The position numbers and the translations under genes are program-made. A DNA stretch of 64,000 nucleotides from Micromonospora peucetia (GTDB lineage: Bacteria > Actinomycetota > Actinomycetes > Mycobacteriales > Micromonosporaceae), in contig NZ_FMIC01000002.1 in assembly GCF_900091625.1 (NCBI RefSeq), positions 186,001 to 250,000 on the forward strand, given 5' to 3'. Shown piece after piece: positions 52,430-63,140 of the stretch. The notes below the pieces were generated by a model, which saw only the letters and a list, made by a program, of their open reading frames with translations, had not been told where the DNA came from and did no database searches. Each line of letters opens with the position of its first letter. Positions within the stretch are counted from its first letter, which is position 1.

Positions 52430-52498
52430 CGATCTTGCACTTCTGGCCCCGACAAAGGGTGCATATGCCCCAAGGTAGGGGCCGAAAGTACAAGATCG
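52430..52498. repeat. Dispersed palindrome family 1, copy C
   Basis: The arm cgatcttgcacttctggcccc (52430-52450; 21 nt, one base trimmed when written as cgatcttgcacttctggccc) pairs with 52478-52498 at all but three positions. The interior contains a near-palindrome gggtgcatatgcccc. It is flanked by a C-rich tract on the left and a G-rich tract on the right, between convergent stops at 52378 and 52544. Confidence 0.88.
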
Positions 52499-52543
52499 GC
52501 GCGGAAGACGGTGGGGCGTGAGGGCGTGCCGGTTCGGGCCGGC

Positions 52544-53410
52544 TCAGCTGGCGCCGGGTAGGGCCGGCGGGATGCCGGGCAGGGCCGTGGTCCGACGGCG
52601 CAGGTCACCGCGGAGCTGGTCCGCCATCGTTCGGGTGGCCCGGCGGTTGAGATAGCTGGCCACCGCCGCCCCGGTGAGGAAGGGGCCGAGGGTGGTCAGG
52701 TTGCGGCCGAAGCGCTTGAGCAACGTGTCCCGCAACTCCTTGCGCGCGGCGGTTCCCAGCACGGCACTCACCCCGACACCGGGCATCATCGGGTTGATCC
52801 CCCGCTGGCCGGCCCAGGACTGCACCAGCGCGACCGCCCGTGGGGTGCCGCCGGTCGGCAGTGGGACCCCGTAGACCTCGTGCAGCTCGCCGATCAGCTT
52901 CAGCTCGACAGCCACCACGGCGACCGTCTCGGCAGCCAGCAGGACCGGCGCGGAGAGCAGGGTCGGGGCGACCACCCACTCGACCGCCGCCACTCCCCCG
53001 CCCGCGGCGCCGATCCCGGCCGTCGTCCGCGCGGCGTTGCGCACCAGCCGTTCGGCCAACGCCTCGCCGTCCAGGCCGTCGAAGTGCCGGCGCAGAGTGG
53101 CCAGGTCGCGTACGGGCACGTGCGGGGCGATCTCGGCGACCGTGTCGACCATCCAGCGCACCGCGCTCTTCGGCTTGAACAGGTCGGTCAGCCCGCGCGC
53201 CCGCGCCTGCCCGACGAGCCGGCCGAGCAGTTGCCGCCGGCGGGCCGGCTCGATGTCGTCGGCGGTCAGCGCCGCGACGGTGACGCCCAGCTCATCGTCC
53301 GCGCCTCGGGCGGGCACGGTGCCGGCGTCCTGCGGGCCGGTCTCACCCACGCCGTCGGCCCGGGTCGGGTCCGTGCCACGCGTGCCGCCGGACTCGCTCC
53401 GCTCGCTCAT
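52544..53410 (-). CDS. Putative membrane-associated protein of unknown function
   Basis: The 288-residue protein has a Gly/Asp-rich N-terminal tail, then helices and a hydrophobic region ([20 protein letters not shown] and [20 protein letters not shown]), followed by [20 protein letters not shown] and a C-terminal segment with [20 protein letters not shown]. The pattern weakly resembles EcsC-like proteins but I do not assign it. ATG 53410 follows ggagggcggacc. The first codons (MSERSESG) come from an imperfect gagcgagcggagcgag repeat. Confidence 0.72.
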   Translation of the reverse strand: MSERSESGGTRGTDPTRADGVGETGPQDAGTVPARGADDELGVTVAALTADDIEPARRRQLLGRLVGQARARGLTDLFKPKSAVRWMVDTVAEIAPHVPVRDLATLRRHFDGLDGEALAERLVRNAARTTAGIGAAGGGVAAVEWVVAPTLLSAPVLLAAETVAVVAVELKLIGELHEVYGVPLPTGGTPRAVALVQSWAGQRGINPMMPGVGVSAVLGTAARKELRDTLLKRFGRNLTTLGPFLTGAAVASYLNRRATRTMADQLRGDLRRRTTALPGIPPALPGAS

Positions 53411-53549
53411 GGTCCGCCCTCCCGAATGGACCGACGTCGACATGACGGTCGCCCGTCAACGAGTCAAGCAGGTCCCCCGGAGTACCGCACGACGACTCGA
53501 TCAGCGGCGGCCCCGACAGGGGAGCCGCCGCTGGCGTGGACGCGCGGTG

Positions 53550-53846
53550 TCAGACGCACTCACGGCAGATGAGCTCGCCGTTGCGCTCGACCGCCAACTG
53601 GCTGCGGTGGTGCACCAGGAAACAGCGGGCGCACCGGAACTCGTCCTGCTGCATCGGCAGCACCTTGACCGTGAGTTCCTCGTCGGCCAGGTCGGCACCG
53701 GGCAGCTCGAAGCTCTCGGCGACCTCGGCCTCGTCGACGTCCACGGCGCCCGATTGTGAGTCGACGCGTCGGGCCTTGAGTTCTTCCAGGCTGTCCTCGC
53801 CGAGGTCGACCTCGTCGCGACGCGGGGCGTCGTAGTCGGTGGCCAT
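53550..53846 (-). CDS. DUF4193 family zinc-binding protein
   Basis: The 98-residue protein starts MATDYDAPRRDEVDLGEDSL, is acidic in the middle, and ends with a CxxC pair (FRCARCFLVHHRSQL) and a second (LICRECV), typical of the DUF4193 zinc ribbon. The family is near-universal in actinobacteria; function unknown. ATG 53846 has gggagagtg upstream. The order DUF4193, LytR_C, suhB, sigma factor is conserved. Confidence 0.92.
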   Translation of the reverse strand: MATDYDAPRRDEVDLGEDSLEELKARRVDSQSGAVDVDEAEVAESFELPGADLADEELTVKVLPMQQDEFRCARCFLVHHRSQLAVERNGELICRECV

Positions 53847-54263
53847 CGGTTTCACTCTCCCATATCGATGTTGTCGCTTCCGGTTGTAACGCCGGACGAC
53901 GCTGTTTCGGTTCCGCTGGCCGGCCACCACTTGTGTCGGTCACCCGACCCGAAGACAGCACGGGCGGAGGCATCCCAAAGGAACACCTGGCGAGCGCGGA
54001 ACATACCCCCCCTTTGGGCGAGGCATGTATACCGCCCTCGTGGCTGAGATGTACGCCCCTGCACGCGAAGTTGTTCCCAATGTGACTCAGGCGACACGAA
54101 GATAGGGGTAGTACTACCCGGTTCCCGGTTGGCGCGCCGGCATGTCCGGCTGTTTCCACGCGACGGCCGGACAACCGTTAACCTCAGCGGCGTACTCGAC
54201 GGCCGGCGGGGCGGCCCAACCACCGGCGGCCGCCACCACCCACCACTGTCCGGGAGCACCCTG
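53847..54263. other. Divergent 417-bp spacer with control elements
   Basis: No convincing gene lies here. It must hold the promoters of the DUF4193 gene (minus) and the LytR_C gene (plus). A perfect 14-bp palindrome gggtagtactaccc occupies 54106-54119, and ggcgttacaa-type sequence occurs close to the DUF4193 start on the minus strand and again upstream of the sigma factor gene (near 55858). No known operator can be named. Confidence 0.5.
54106..54119. promoter_or_regulatory. Perfect 14-bp palindrome, possible operator
   Basis: gggtagtactaccc is its own reverse complement and sits about 145 bp upstream of the LytR_C gene, amid a local dip in GC content. The size and symmetry suit a dimeric regulator site or a promoter core (TAGTACT). 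No regulator is assigned. Confidence 0.4.
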
Positions 54264-54794
54264 ATGAGCTTTGCACGAGTGCGAGCACTCGTTGTCGTCG
54301 GCCTGCTGTCGGTGCTGGCCCTCGTCTTCGTGGTCGTCGCACTGGTCCGCGACACCCAGAGCAGCGCCGGCCTCGCCGGAGACTGCCCCGAGGGCTGGCC
54401 GCTGGCCGACGTGACCCTGCGGGAGACCAAGGACGTCAAGATCAACGTGCTGAACGGCACGGACCGGATCGGCCTGGCCACCTCCATCGCCGACGACTTC
54501 CGCAACCGGAAGTTCCAGGTGAAGAAGGCTGGCGACGAGAAGAAGCAGATCGACGACATCGCGGTGCTGCGCTACGGCCCGAAGGGCGTCGGGTCGGCAC
54601 ACCTGCTGCGGGCGTACTTCCTCGACAACGCCGAGTACGAGTACGACGCCAAGCGCACCGACGACGTCGTCGACGTGGTCCTCGGCAGCGGCTTCCAGCA
54701 GCTCGCCACCACCACCGAGGTCAACCAGTCGCTGGGCGACCTCGGCGCGCCGGTCGCGCCGGCGGGGTCCTGCCCGATGCCCCAGGACGACTGA
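54264..54794 (+). CDS. LytR C-terminal domain membrane protein
   Basis: The 176-residue protein has one N-terminal membrane helix (VRALVVVGLLSVLALVFVVV) and an external LytR_C domain: VKINVLNGTDRIGLATSIAD, DDFRNRKFQVKKAG, IAVLRYGPKGVGSAHLLRAY and a late cysteine. LytR_C domains are often attached to cell-wall LCP ligases; standalone actinobacterial forms are cell-wall associated and of unclear role. ATG 54264 has gggag upstream. I recall the M. tuberculosis homologue as Rv2700 (CEI). Confidence 0.9.
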   Translation: MSFARVRALVVVGLLSVLALVFVVVALVRDTQSSAGLAGDCPEGWPLADVTLRETKDVKINVLNGTDRIGLATSIADDFRNRKFQVKKAGDEKKQIDDIAVLRYGPKGVGSAHLLRAYFLDNAEYEYDAKRTDDVVDVVLGSGFQQLATTTEVNQSLGDLGAPVAPAGSCPMPQDD

Positions 54795-54798
54795 CCAC

Positions 54799-54833
54799 GC
54801 GCCGTGCCCCCGGTCCTGCCGGGGGCACGGCGC
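54799..54833. terminator. Strong hairpin between convergent genes
   Basis: A perfect 15-bp stem (gcgccgtgcccccgg and its complement) with a 5-base loop lies between stops at 54794 (+) and 54908 (-). No T-tract follows on the plus strand. Confidence 0.7.
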
Positions 54834-54907
54834 TGGCCTGTCAGGTGCGCGGAGCCGGCCGATCGGGGGGACGTGGTGGGCCGACCACGGGACGCGGTAC
54901 CGGCCGG

Positions 54908-55723
54908 TCAGGGGCCGCCCGAGGCGTCCAGGTCGGCGAGGCGGTCGTGCAGCGGCTCGAACAGCGCCGCCGGTGCGGCGATCACCAGGTCCGGCCCGGC
55001 CGGCAGCCCGCCCAGTCCGGCGACCAGCAGTCCGGCCTCGGTGGCCACCAGGGCACCGGCAGCCTGGTCCCAGGCGGCGAGCCCCTTCTCGTAGTAGGCG
55101 TCCACCCGCCCCTCCGCCGCCAGGCAGAGGTCCAGCGCGGCGGCGCCGAACCGGCGGATGTCCCGGATGTGCGAAATCAGTTCGGCTACGACCCGGGCCT
55201 GGTGCGCCCGGCGACCCGGGTCGTAGCCGAATCCCGTGGCGACCAGCGCCTGACCCAGGTCGGTCTCCGTGGAGCAGCGCAGCCGCTCGCCGTCGCGCCA
55301 GGCGCCCCCGCCGGCGGTGGCCGTCCACTCCTCGCCGGTGCTGATGTTGCGCACCACCCCGGCGACCACCTCGCCGTTGACCTCGGCGGCCAGCGACACG
55401 GCGCAGTGCGGAATCCCGTAGAGGTAGTTGACTGTGCCGTCGATCGGGTCCACGATCCAACGGACACCGCCGGGCGCGACCGGGCCGGTCTCCCCCGCGC
55501 CGTACTCCTCGCCGAGGACGGCGTCGCCCGGACGCAGCCGGCGCAGAGCGTCGATCACCTGCCGCTCGACCGCCCGGTCGGCGGCGGTCACCACGTCGGT
55601 GACGGTGCTCTTGGTGGCGGCCACCGAGACGCCCTCGACCCGCATCCGGTACGCGGTCGCGGCCGCTTCCCGGGCCACCTCGACCGCGATCTCCAGCAGT
55701 TCCGACGGTGCTGAGCGATCCAT
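54908..55723 (-). CDS. suhB: Inositol monophosphatase family protein
   Basis: The 271-residue enzyme has the magnesium-dependent phosphatase motifs: [10 protein letters not shown] (first metal ligand), [20 protein letters not shown] (motif A), and [16 protein letters not shown] (motif B). Substrates in actinobacteria include inositol-1-phosphate for inositol lipids and mycothiol, though the closest families also take other sugar phosphates. ATG 55723 has aaggggacg upstream. It lies just upstream of, and divergent from, the primary sigma factor gene. The symbol follows the M. tuberculosis suhB position (Rv2701c as I recall). Confidence 0.93.
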   Translation of the reverse strand: MDRSAPSELLEIAVEVAREAAATAYRMRVEGVSVAATKSTVTDVVTAADRAVERQVIDALRRLRPGDAVLGEEYGAGETGPVAPGGVRWIVDPIDGTVNYLYGIPHCAVSLAAEVNGEVVAGVVRNISTGEEWTATAGGGAWRDGERLRCSTETDLGQALVATGFGYDPGRRAHQARVVAELISHIRDIRRFGAAALDLCLAAEGRVDAYYEKGLAAWDQAAGALVATEAGLLVAGLGGLPAGPDLVIAAPAALFEPLHDRLADLDASGGP

Positions 55724-56012
55724 CGTTCGTCCCCTTCCCGCACGGCCGGGGTGTTCCGGGTCACGCGCGGTACCATCCTTACCAAAGTCCACATCTGCGT
55801 CGAATCGGCGGTCACCGCCGCCGGTCCGCCGTGCGGCGACAGATGATCGCCGCAGACGGCGTTACAATTCACCCCTGCCCACGCTGCGACGGACCGCCAA
55901 CGACCGGCCGGACCGGGACACGGGGGTGCCTCAACCACATCGCCCGGCAAGGTGCCCCGCTCTGCGTCGGACTACCCGGCCGTGCTCGCTCTTCGCCTCC
56001 GGAAGGTCATTC

Positions 56013-57623
<1,611 letters not shown>

Positions 57624-57869
57624 TCGCGACCGTCAACCGAACGTGTCGTTTTGACCACCTGGCGTGCAACGTCGGAAGGTGATCGTTTGGTTGCACGATT
57701 GTGATCGTTGACGTGGCACCCTTGGTGCACGGCACACTGTCCCATGCCATGTGTGACCTCGGTCCCCCGCGGGCACACAGGGAAGGCAGCGCCGGGACAG
57801 GGTGTTGCACGATAGGTGAGCAAAGACCGAAGAGAGTTGTTCATCGGTGACGACCAGAGGAGGAAGGCG

Positions 57870-58103
57870 ATGACCCCGACCCTCACGCCGCCGCCCGAGA
57901 CGGTGGCTCCCCCAGCCGCCGATGAACGGTGCGACCGCTGCAATGCTGCCGGCAAGCTCCGGATCACTCTGGCGGGTGGGAGCGAACTGGTGTTCTGTGG
58001 GCACCACGCGAACAAGTACGCGGAAGATCTCGTGAAGATCACCGTACGGTTCGCAACGGACCCGGAGTTCAGCTGGCGTGGCGCCGATCTGATGGCGAAC
58101 TGA
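57870..58103 (+). CDS. DUF7455 family small protein
   Basis: This 77-residue protein has a disordered Pro/Thr tail, then a zinc-ribbon-like core with CDRCNAAGK and VFCGHHANKYAEDL. It is widespread in actinobacteria next to the sigma factor gene; I recall Rv2708c as a homologue. The function is unknown. ATG 57870 has an excellent ribosome site (gaggaggaagg). A long 5' region (57624-57869) precedes it, containing two gtgatcgtt direct repeats 22 bp apart, and a strong terminator follows. Confidence 0.88.
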   Translation: MTPTLTPPPETVAPPAADERCDRCNAAGKLRITLAGGSELVFCGHHANKYAEDLVKITVRFATDPEFSWRGADLMAN

Positions 58104-58123
58104 GATCCGCAGACCCACGACAT

Positions 58124-58164
58124 AGCCGGCCGGAGGCCCCCTCAGGGGCCTCCGGCCGGCTTTT
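58124..58164 (+). terminator. Intrinsic terminator of the DUF7455 gene
   Basis: A perfect 17-bp stem (agccggccggaggcccc and its complement) with loop ctca is followed by tttt. This is the clearest Rho-independent terminator of the window. Beyond it, 58165-58370 holds nothing I can identify. Confidence 0.92.
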
Positions 58165-58370
58165 GCGTACTTCACCCGCCCCTCACGACGACGCGCCCCG
58201 GCCACCCCGAGCGGGCACGGATCGCGCGGTCCCCGCCACGGGCGGCCGCACCTCCGATCCGGAACGGATCGCGCTGTCGGGCCGCGGTCGGCCACACCCG
58301 CACCGGACGTGCCGGGAGGGCCAACCGTGATCGTGGCCGGCCACGACGGGCGTCGGAACCGGTCCAGCCG

Positions 58371-60101
58371 TCAGAGGGTCTGGACGGTGGCGATACGTTC
58401 CTCGAGCTGCTCGATGGTGGCCTGGGCGCTCGGCGGGCCACCGCAGAGGCGGCGCAGCTCCGCGTGGATCTTTCCATGCGGCTGCCCCGTACGGTGGTGC
58501 CGGGCGGCCACGAGGGCGTTCAGCTGGCGGCGTAGGGCGACCCGGCGCTGGGCGGCACTCATCGGCACCGGCGGCGCCGTGGACGGCTCAGCGGCCGTCT
58601 CAGCCGGCCTGGCGGCCCGACGACGCTGGGCCGCGAGCTGCTCCTGCTGCCGCTTGGTCAGCAGCAGAGCCACCTGGTCGGCGGTGAGCAGCCCGGGCAG
58701 GCCCAGGTACTCCTCCTCCTCGGGGGTGCCGGCCTGGGCGGCGGTGCCGAACGAGGCGCCGTCGAAGATCACCTGGTCCAGCTCGGCCGTCGCCGAGAGT
58801 GCGGCGAACCGCTTCTCCAGCTCGCCACTGGCCTGGTCGTCGCGCTGGGCGCGCTCCAGCAGGTCGTCGTCGAAGCCCTCGCGGTCCTTGGGCTTGCCCA
58901 GCACGTGGTCCCGCTCGGCCTCCATCTCGCTGGCCAGCCCGAGCAGGTGCGGCACACTGGGCAGGAAGACCGAGGCGGTCTCGCCGGGGCGGCGGGCCCG
59001 GACGAACCGGCCGATCGCCTGCGCGAAGTAGAGCGGGGTGCTGGCGCTGGTCGCGTACACCCCGACCGCCAGCCGGGGGATGTCGACGCCCTCGGAGACC
59101 ATCCGGACCGCCACCATCCAGCGGTGTTCGGACGCCGCGAACGTCGCGATCCGCGCCGAGGCGCCCACATCGTCGGAGAGCACCACCGTCGCCCGCTCGC
59201 CGGTCACCTGCTCGATGAGCTTCGCGTACGAGCGGGCGGTCTGCTGGTCGCTGGCGATGATCAGCCCGCCGGCGTCGGGCATCCCCGCCTTGCGCAGCAC
59301 GGTCAGCCGGGCGTCGGCGGCGCGCAGCACCTGCGGCATCCAGTCGCCCGCCGGATCCAGCGCGGTACGCCACGCCTGCGCGACCAGGTCCTGGGTCATC
59401 GGCTCGCCGAGTCGCGCCGCCAGTTCCTCCCCCGCGTTGGTGCGCCACCGGGTCTCCCCCGAGTACGCCAGGAAGAGCACCGGCCGCACGACGCTGTCGC
59501 GCAGCGCGTCGGCGTAGCCGTAGACCGAGTCGGCGCGGGATCGCAGCAGTCCGTCGCCGCCCCGCTCGTAGTCGACGAACGGAATCGGGTTGTCGTCGGA
59601 GCGGAACGGGGTCCCGGTGAGCATCAACCGGCGCTCGGCGCCCTCGAAGGACGCCTTCACCCCGTCGCCCCAGGAGCGGCTGTCCCCCGCGTGGTGGATC
59701 TCGTCGAGCACGACCAGGGTGCGCCGGGTGAGGGTGCGCCGCTTGTGCACGTGCGGCGCCATCCCCACCTGCGCGTACGTCACGACGGCGCCGTGGAAGT
59801 CGGCGGAGGAGTGCAGGTCGGCGTTGCGGAACGCGGCGTCGAGCTGGATGCCGACCCGGGCCGCCGCCTGCGACCACTGGCTCTTCAGGTGCTCGGTCGG
59901 GGCCACCACGGTGACCGCCTCGACGGTGCCGTCGGCGAGCAGCTCGGCGGCGATCCGCAGGGCGAAGGTGGTCTTTCCGGCGCCCGGGGTGGCGACCGCC
60001 GTGAAATCGGGGTCCCGCCGTCGCAGGTACTCCACGAGTGCCTTGCGCTGCCACGCGCGCAGTGCCGGAAACGTCTCGATCGCCGGCAACCGGGCCGCCA
60101 C
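58371..60101 (-). CDS. DEAD/DEAH-box superfamily 2 helicase
   Basis: The 576-residue protein has the motifs of SF2 helicases: ATPGAGKTTFALRIAA (Walker A), LVVLDEIHHAGDS (DEIH, Walker B), LMLTGTPFRSD (motif III), and FAQAIGRFVRARRPGE (motif VI). The Q-motif-like LRAWQRKALVEYL opens it. A C-terminal 120-residue tail has coiled-coil and Arg-rich helices. It resembles the XPB/Res-III-type actinobacterial helicases; DNA repair or RNA work cannot be told apart. GTG 60101 has gagaggagc upstream. Confidence 0.92.
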   Translation of the reverse strand: MAARLPAIETFPALRAWQRKALVEYLRRRDPDFTAVATPGAGKTTFALRIAAELLADGTVEAVTVVAPTEHLKSQWSQAAARVGIQLDAAFRNADLHSSADFHGAVVTYAQVGMAPHVHKRRTLTRRTLVVLDEIHHAGDSRSWGDGVKASFEGAERRLMLTGTPFRSDDNPIPFVDYERGGDGLLRSRADSVYGYADALRDSVVRPVLFLAYSGETRWRTNAGEELAARLGEPMTQDLVAQAWRTALDPAGDWMPQVLRAADARLTVLRKAGMPDAGGLIIASDQQTARSYAKLIEQVTGERATVVLSDDVGASARIATFAASEHRWMVAVRMVSEGVDIPRLAVGVYATSASTPLYFAQAIGRFVRARRPGETASVFLPSVPHLLGLASEMEAERDHVLGKPKDREGFDDDLLERAQRDDQASGELEKRFAALSATAELDQVIFDGASFGTAAQAGTPEEEEYLGLPGLLTADQVALLLTKRQQEQLAAQRRRAARPAETAAEPSTAPPVPMSAAQRRVALRRQLNALVAARHHRTGQPHGKIHAELRRLCGGPPSAQATIEQLEERIATVQTL

Positions 60102-60269
60102 GGGAAGCTCCTCTCCGACCGCCTGACGGCGGACCCCGGGCGAGGGCCACGGGTACCGCCGCCCATGAAAACGCCTCCGCGCAGATGGTCCCGCGAAGGC
60201 CGACTCAGCATAACCAGCGCGGGCCGTCCGACCCAGCCGACGCCACGCTGGTCACATCCGCCACCCGGG

Positions 60270-60923
60270 TCAGGGGTGGGTGCCGCGGGTTCCGGTGCGC
60301 GGAGGACGCAGGGTGGCCACCGGCGCCGACCAGCGCCGCCGCAGCGCCACCAGGCGGAGCAGGAAGACCACCGCGGCCGCCGCGGTCAGCCAGCCGGCGT
60401 TGGCGTGCCCGAGGGTGTCCAGCAGCGCCACGAGGATCGAGCCGACCAGCGCGGCGACGGCGTAGATCTCCCGCCGCAGCACCACCGGGATCTCGGCGGT
60501 GAGCAGGTCCCGCCCGAGGCCACCGCCGATCGCGGTGAGCATGCCGATCACGCAGGCACCCACCGCCGGCACCTGGGCGTCGAGGGCCTTTACCGTGCCG
60601 GTGACGGTGAAAAGCCCCAGCCCGGCCGCGTCCAGCACCAGCACGGTGGTGCGCAGCCGGGCGAACTGTGGATGCAGCCAGAAGACTGCGGCGGCGGTGA
60701 CGGCGGCCGTTGCGGCGTACCGCCAGTCGCCGAAGGCCAGGGGCGGCGCCTCGTCGATCGCCAGGTCCCGGAAGATTCCGCCGCCCAGCGCCGCCACGAA
60801 ACCTACGAAGACGACACCGAAGAGGTCGAGCCGTTTGGCCACCGCCGCGGAGGCCCCGGACGCGGCGAAGACCGCCACCCCGGTGAGGTCGGCGAAGAGC
60901 AACGCGGTGGAGGTGGTGGTCAC
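60270..60923 (-). CDS. TRIC/YadS-type membrane channel protein
   Basis: The 217-residue protein has about seven membrane helices arranged as a duplicated unit, with the repeated motif GGGIFRDLAIDEAPP in the first half and GGGLGRDLLTAEIPVVL in the second. This is the UPF0126/TRIC family, which forms trimeric cation channels or acts as a small-molecule transporter. GTG 60923 is chosen because TAACCT lies six bases upstream. Confidence 0.92.
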   Translation of the reverse strand: MTTTSTALLFADLTGVAVFAASGASAAVAKRLDLFGVVFVGFVAALGGGIFRDLAIDEAPPLAFGDWRYAATAAVTAAAVFWLHPQFARLRTTVLVLDAAGLGLFTVTGTVKALDAQVPAVGACVIGMLTAIGGGLGRDLLTAEIPVVLRREIYAVAALVGSILVALLDTLGHANAGWLTAAAAVVFLLRLVALRRRWSAPVATLRPPRTGTRGTHP

Positions 60924-60929
60924 CGGCGA

Positions 60930-60935
60930 AGGTTA
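60930..60935 (-). promoter_or_regulatory. -10 hexamer TAACCT of the TRIC/YadS-type gene
   Basis: TAACCT on the minus strand is followed by six bases (tcgccg) and GTG 60923, the leaderless arrangement. Confidence 0.5.
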
Positions 60936-60961
60936 CGTGCGGCCGGGAGGGCCGCCCCGGT

Positions 60962-61180
60962 TCACTCGCGCCAGGAGTCGTAGATCTCCTTGCACTTCGG
61001 GCAGACCGGCGAGCCGGGCTTGGCGGCCTTGGTGACCGGAAAGGTCTCCCCACACAGCGCGATGACGAAGGTGCCCATGACGGCACTCTCCGCGATCTTC
61101 TCTTTGCGCACGTAGTGGAACATCTCGGGACCGGTGTCAGCGTCCTTCAGCTCCGGACGCTCGAGAACCTCTGTACTCAC
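60962..61180 (-). CDS. DUF3039 family protein
   Basis: The 72-residue protein has the DUF3039 pattern: TEVLERPELKDADTGPEMFH, YVRKEKIAESAVMGTFVIAL, then CGETFPVTKAAKPGSPVCPK and CKEIYDSWRE, with a C-x(n)-CPxC zinc site. Actinobacterial, unknown function. GTG 61180 has ggaggtgc upstream. It is divergent from psuG. Confidence 0.88.
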   Translation of the reverse strand: MSTEVLERPELKDADTGPEMFHYVRKEKIAESAVMGTFVIALCGETFPVTKAAKPGSPVCPKCKEIYDSWRE

Positions 61181-61255
61181 ATCTGCACCTCCGACCCTCA
61201 AGTCTGGCAGGTCGCCCCCGGTCCGGTCCACTGCAGGTCCCCCGGCCGAGGGCCG

Positions 61256-61261
61256 TACGGT
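61256..61261 (+). promoter_or_regulatory. -10 hexamer TACGGT of psuG
   Basis: TACGGT, then six bases (ggtgac), then GTG 61268. It sits in an 87-bp divergent spacer with the DUF3039 gene. Confidence 0.5.
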
Positions 61262-61267
61262 GGTGAC

Positions 61268-62197
61268 GTGACTGACTTTCACATCCGCTACGGCAGCGAG
61301 GTTGCCGACGCCCTGCGCGACAAGCTTCCTGTCGTCGCCCTGGAGAGCACCATCGTCTCGCACGGCCTGCCCCGGCCGGACAACCTCCGGGTGGCCCGAC
61401 AGATCGAGCAGGCCGTCCGCGACGCGGGCGCCGTCCCGGCGACCATCGGCATGGTCGGCGGCCGGCTCGTGGTGGGCCTGGACGACGCGGAGCTGACCCG
61501 GCTCGCCACCGTCGACGGGGTCGCCAAACTCTCCGTACGCGATCTCGCCCTCGCTGCCGCGACCGGCGCGGACGGCGCCACGACCGTGGCCGCGACCAGC
61601 GCGGTCGCCGCCGCCGCCGGGATCGGGGTGTTCGCCACCGGCGGCCTCGGCGGGGTGCACCGGGAGGCCGCGCAGACCTTCGACGAGTCGGCCGACATTG
61701 TCACCCTGGCCCGGACGCCGATCGCGGTGGTCTGCGCCGGCGTCAAGTCGATCCTCGACGTGGGCGCCACCCTGGAGCGGCTGGAGACCCTCGGTGTCGG
61801 CGTGGTCGGCTTCCGGACCCGACGTTTCCCCGGCTTCTTCATCACCGACGGCGGCTTCGACCTGGACTGGTCGCTGGACTCCCCGGAGCAGGTAGCGGAC
61901 GTGCTGGCGGCCCGGGATCAGCACCGCGTGCACCACGGCGGCCTGATCGTGGCCAACCCGCTGCCGACCGATGAGCAGCTCGCCCCGGAGCTGCACGACC
62001 GGACCCTCGCCGACGGGCTGGCGCTGCTGGAGCGCGACGGGGTGACCGGCAAGGCCGTGACGCCCTACCTGCTCGCACACTTCCACTCGGCGACCGATGG
62101 GGCGAGCCTGGCGGTGAACGTCCGGATCATCCTGCGCAACGCCGACCTCGCCGCCCGGATCGCCGTCGCCGCGGCCGCCCGCCGCGCCGGGGCATGA
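61268..62197 (+). CDS. psuG: Pseudouridine-5'-phosphate glycosidase
   Basis: PsuG splits the C-C glycosidic bond of pseudouridine-5'-phosphate to uracil and ribose-5-phosphate. The 309-residue enzyme shows VVALESTIVSHGLPRPDNL, ATIGMVGGRLVVGL, KLSVRDLALAAATGADGATT, FATGGLGGVHREAAQTFD, VVCAGVKSILDVGATLE and ITDGGFDLDWSLDSPE. It overlaps the next gene, the pseudouridine kinase candidate, by four bases (ATGA). No nucleoside transporter is nearby, so the substrate may come from internal RNA turnover. Confidence 0.95.
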   Translation: MTDFHIRYGSEVADALRDKLPVVALESTIVSHGLPRPDNLRVARQIEQAVRDAGAVPATIGMVGGRLVVGLDDAELTRLATVDGVAKLSVRDLALAAATGADGATTVAATSAVAAAAGIGVFATGGLGGVHREAAQTFDESADIVTLARTPIAVVCAGVKSILDVGATLERLETLGVGVVGFRTRRFPGFFITDGGFDLDWSLDSPEQVADVLAARDQHRVHHGGLIVANPLPTDEQLAPELHDRTLADGLALLERDGVTGKAVTPYLLAHFHSATDGASLAVNVRIILRNADLAARIAVAAAARRAGA

Positions 62198-63090
62198 GCG
62201 CAGGCCGCGTCCTCGTCGTCGGTGACCTGATCACCGACGTGGTGGCGGTGCTGGCCGGGCCGATGGCCACCGGGTCGGACACCCCGGCGGCGATCCGGTT
62301 CAGCGGCGGCGGGCAGGCCGCCAACACCGCCGCCTGGCTCGCCGCCCAGGGCGTACCGGTCACGCTGGTCGGCGCCGTCGGCGACGACGCCGCCGGGCGG
62401 GACCGGGTGGCCGAGCTGGAGCGCGCCGGGGTCGGCTGCGCGACGACCGTGTACCCCGACCGCCCCACCGGCACGGTCATCGTGCTGGCCACGGCCGGGG
62501 AGCGGACGATGATCACCGAACGGGGGGCCAACCTGCTGCTGGCCCCGCAGGACGTCGACGCGGCGCTGGCCGCGACGCCGGACGCGCGGCACCTGCACCT
62601 GTCCGGGTACACCCTGCTGGATGCCGAGTCCCGACCGGCGGGGCTGCGGGCGCTGGCCGCCGCCCGCGAGCGCGGGCTCACCACCAGCGTCGACGCAGCC
62701 TCTGCGGCCCCGCTGCGGCGGGTCGGCGCGGCGGCCTTCCTGTCCTGGGTACGCGGCGTCGACCTGCTCCTGGTCAACGCCGACGAGGCGACCGTGCTGG
62801 CCGGCGGGCTGGACCCGGCGGCGCAGGGGCGGGCGTTGTCGGCCTCCGCCCGGCGAAGCGTCGTCAAGCAGGGCGCGGCCGGGGCGGTCTGGGTGGACCG
62901 GGACACCTCGGCCACCGTGGCGCCGGCCCGCCGGGTGGCGGTGGTCGACGTCACCGGGGCCGGAGACGCGTTCGCGGCCGCGCTGCTGGCCGCCTGGCTC
63001 GACGGCGCGGAGCCGACGGTGGCGCTGCGCCGGGCCGGCGACCTAGGCGCCCTCGCGGTCTCCCAGATAGGCGCCCGCCCCACCCCCTGA
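62194..63090 (+). CDS. PfkB-family carbohydrate kinase, probable pseudouridine kinase
   Basis: The 298-residue ribokinase-fold protein has LVVGDLITDVVAVLAGP, the di-glycine substrate loop SGGGQAANTAAWLAAQG, ITERGANLLL, and the catalytic-base/anion-hole motif DVTGAGDAFAAALL. Coupled to psuG by a 4-bp overlap, it most likely phosphorylates pseudouridine (PsuK role). The symbol is left blank because sequence alone does not exclude another sugar. Confidence 0.88.
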   Translation: MSAGRVLVVGDLITDVVAVLAGPMATGSDTPAAIRFSGGGQAANTAAWLAAQGVPVTLVGAVGDDAAGRDRVAELERAGVGCATTVYPDRPTGTVIVLATAGERTMITERGANLLLAPQDVDAALAATPDARHLHLSGYTLLDAESRPAGLRALAAARERGLTTSVDAASAAPLRRVGAAAFLSWVRGVDLLLVNADEATVLAGGLDPAAQGRALSASARRSVVKQGAAGAVWVDRDTSATVAPARRVAVVDVTGAGDAFAAALLAAWLDGAEPTVALRRAGDLGALAVSQIGARPTP

Positions 63091-63140
63091 TCCCCCACTC
63101 TCACCCCCACCCCCGCCCCCGTTCCCGTTCCCGTTCCCCG

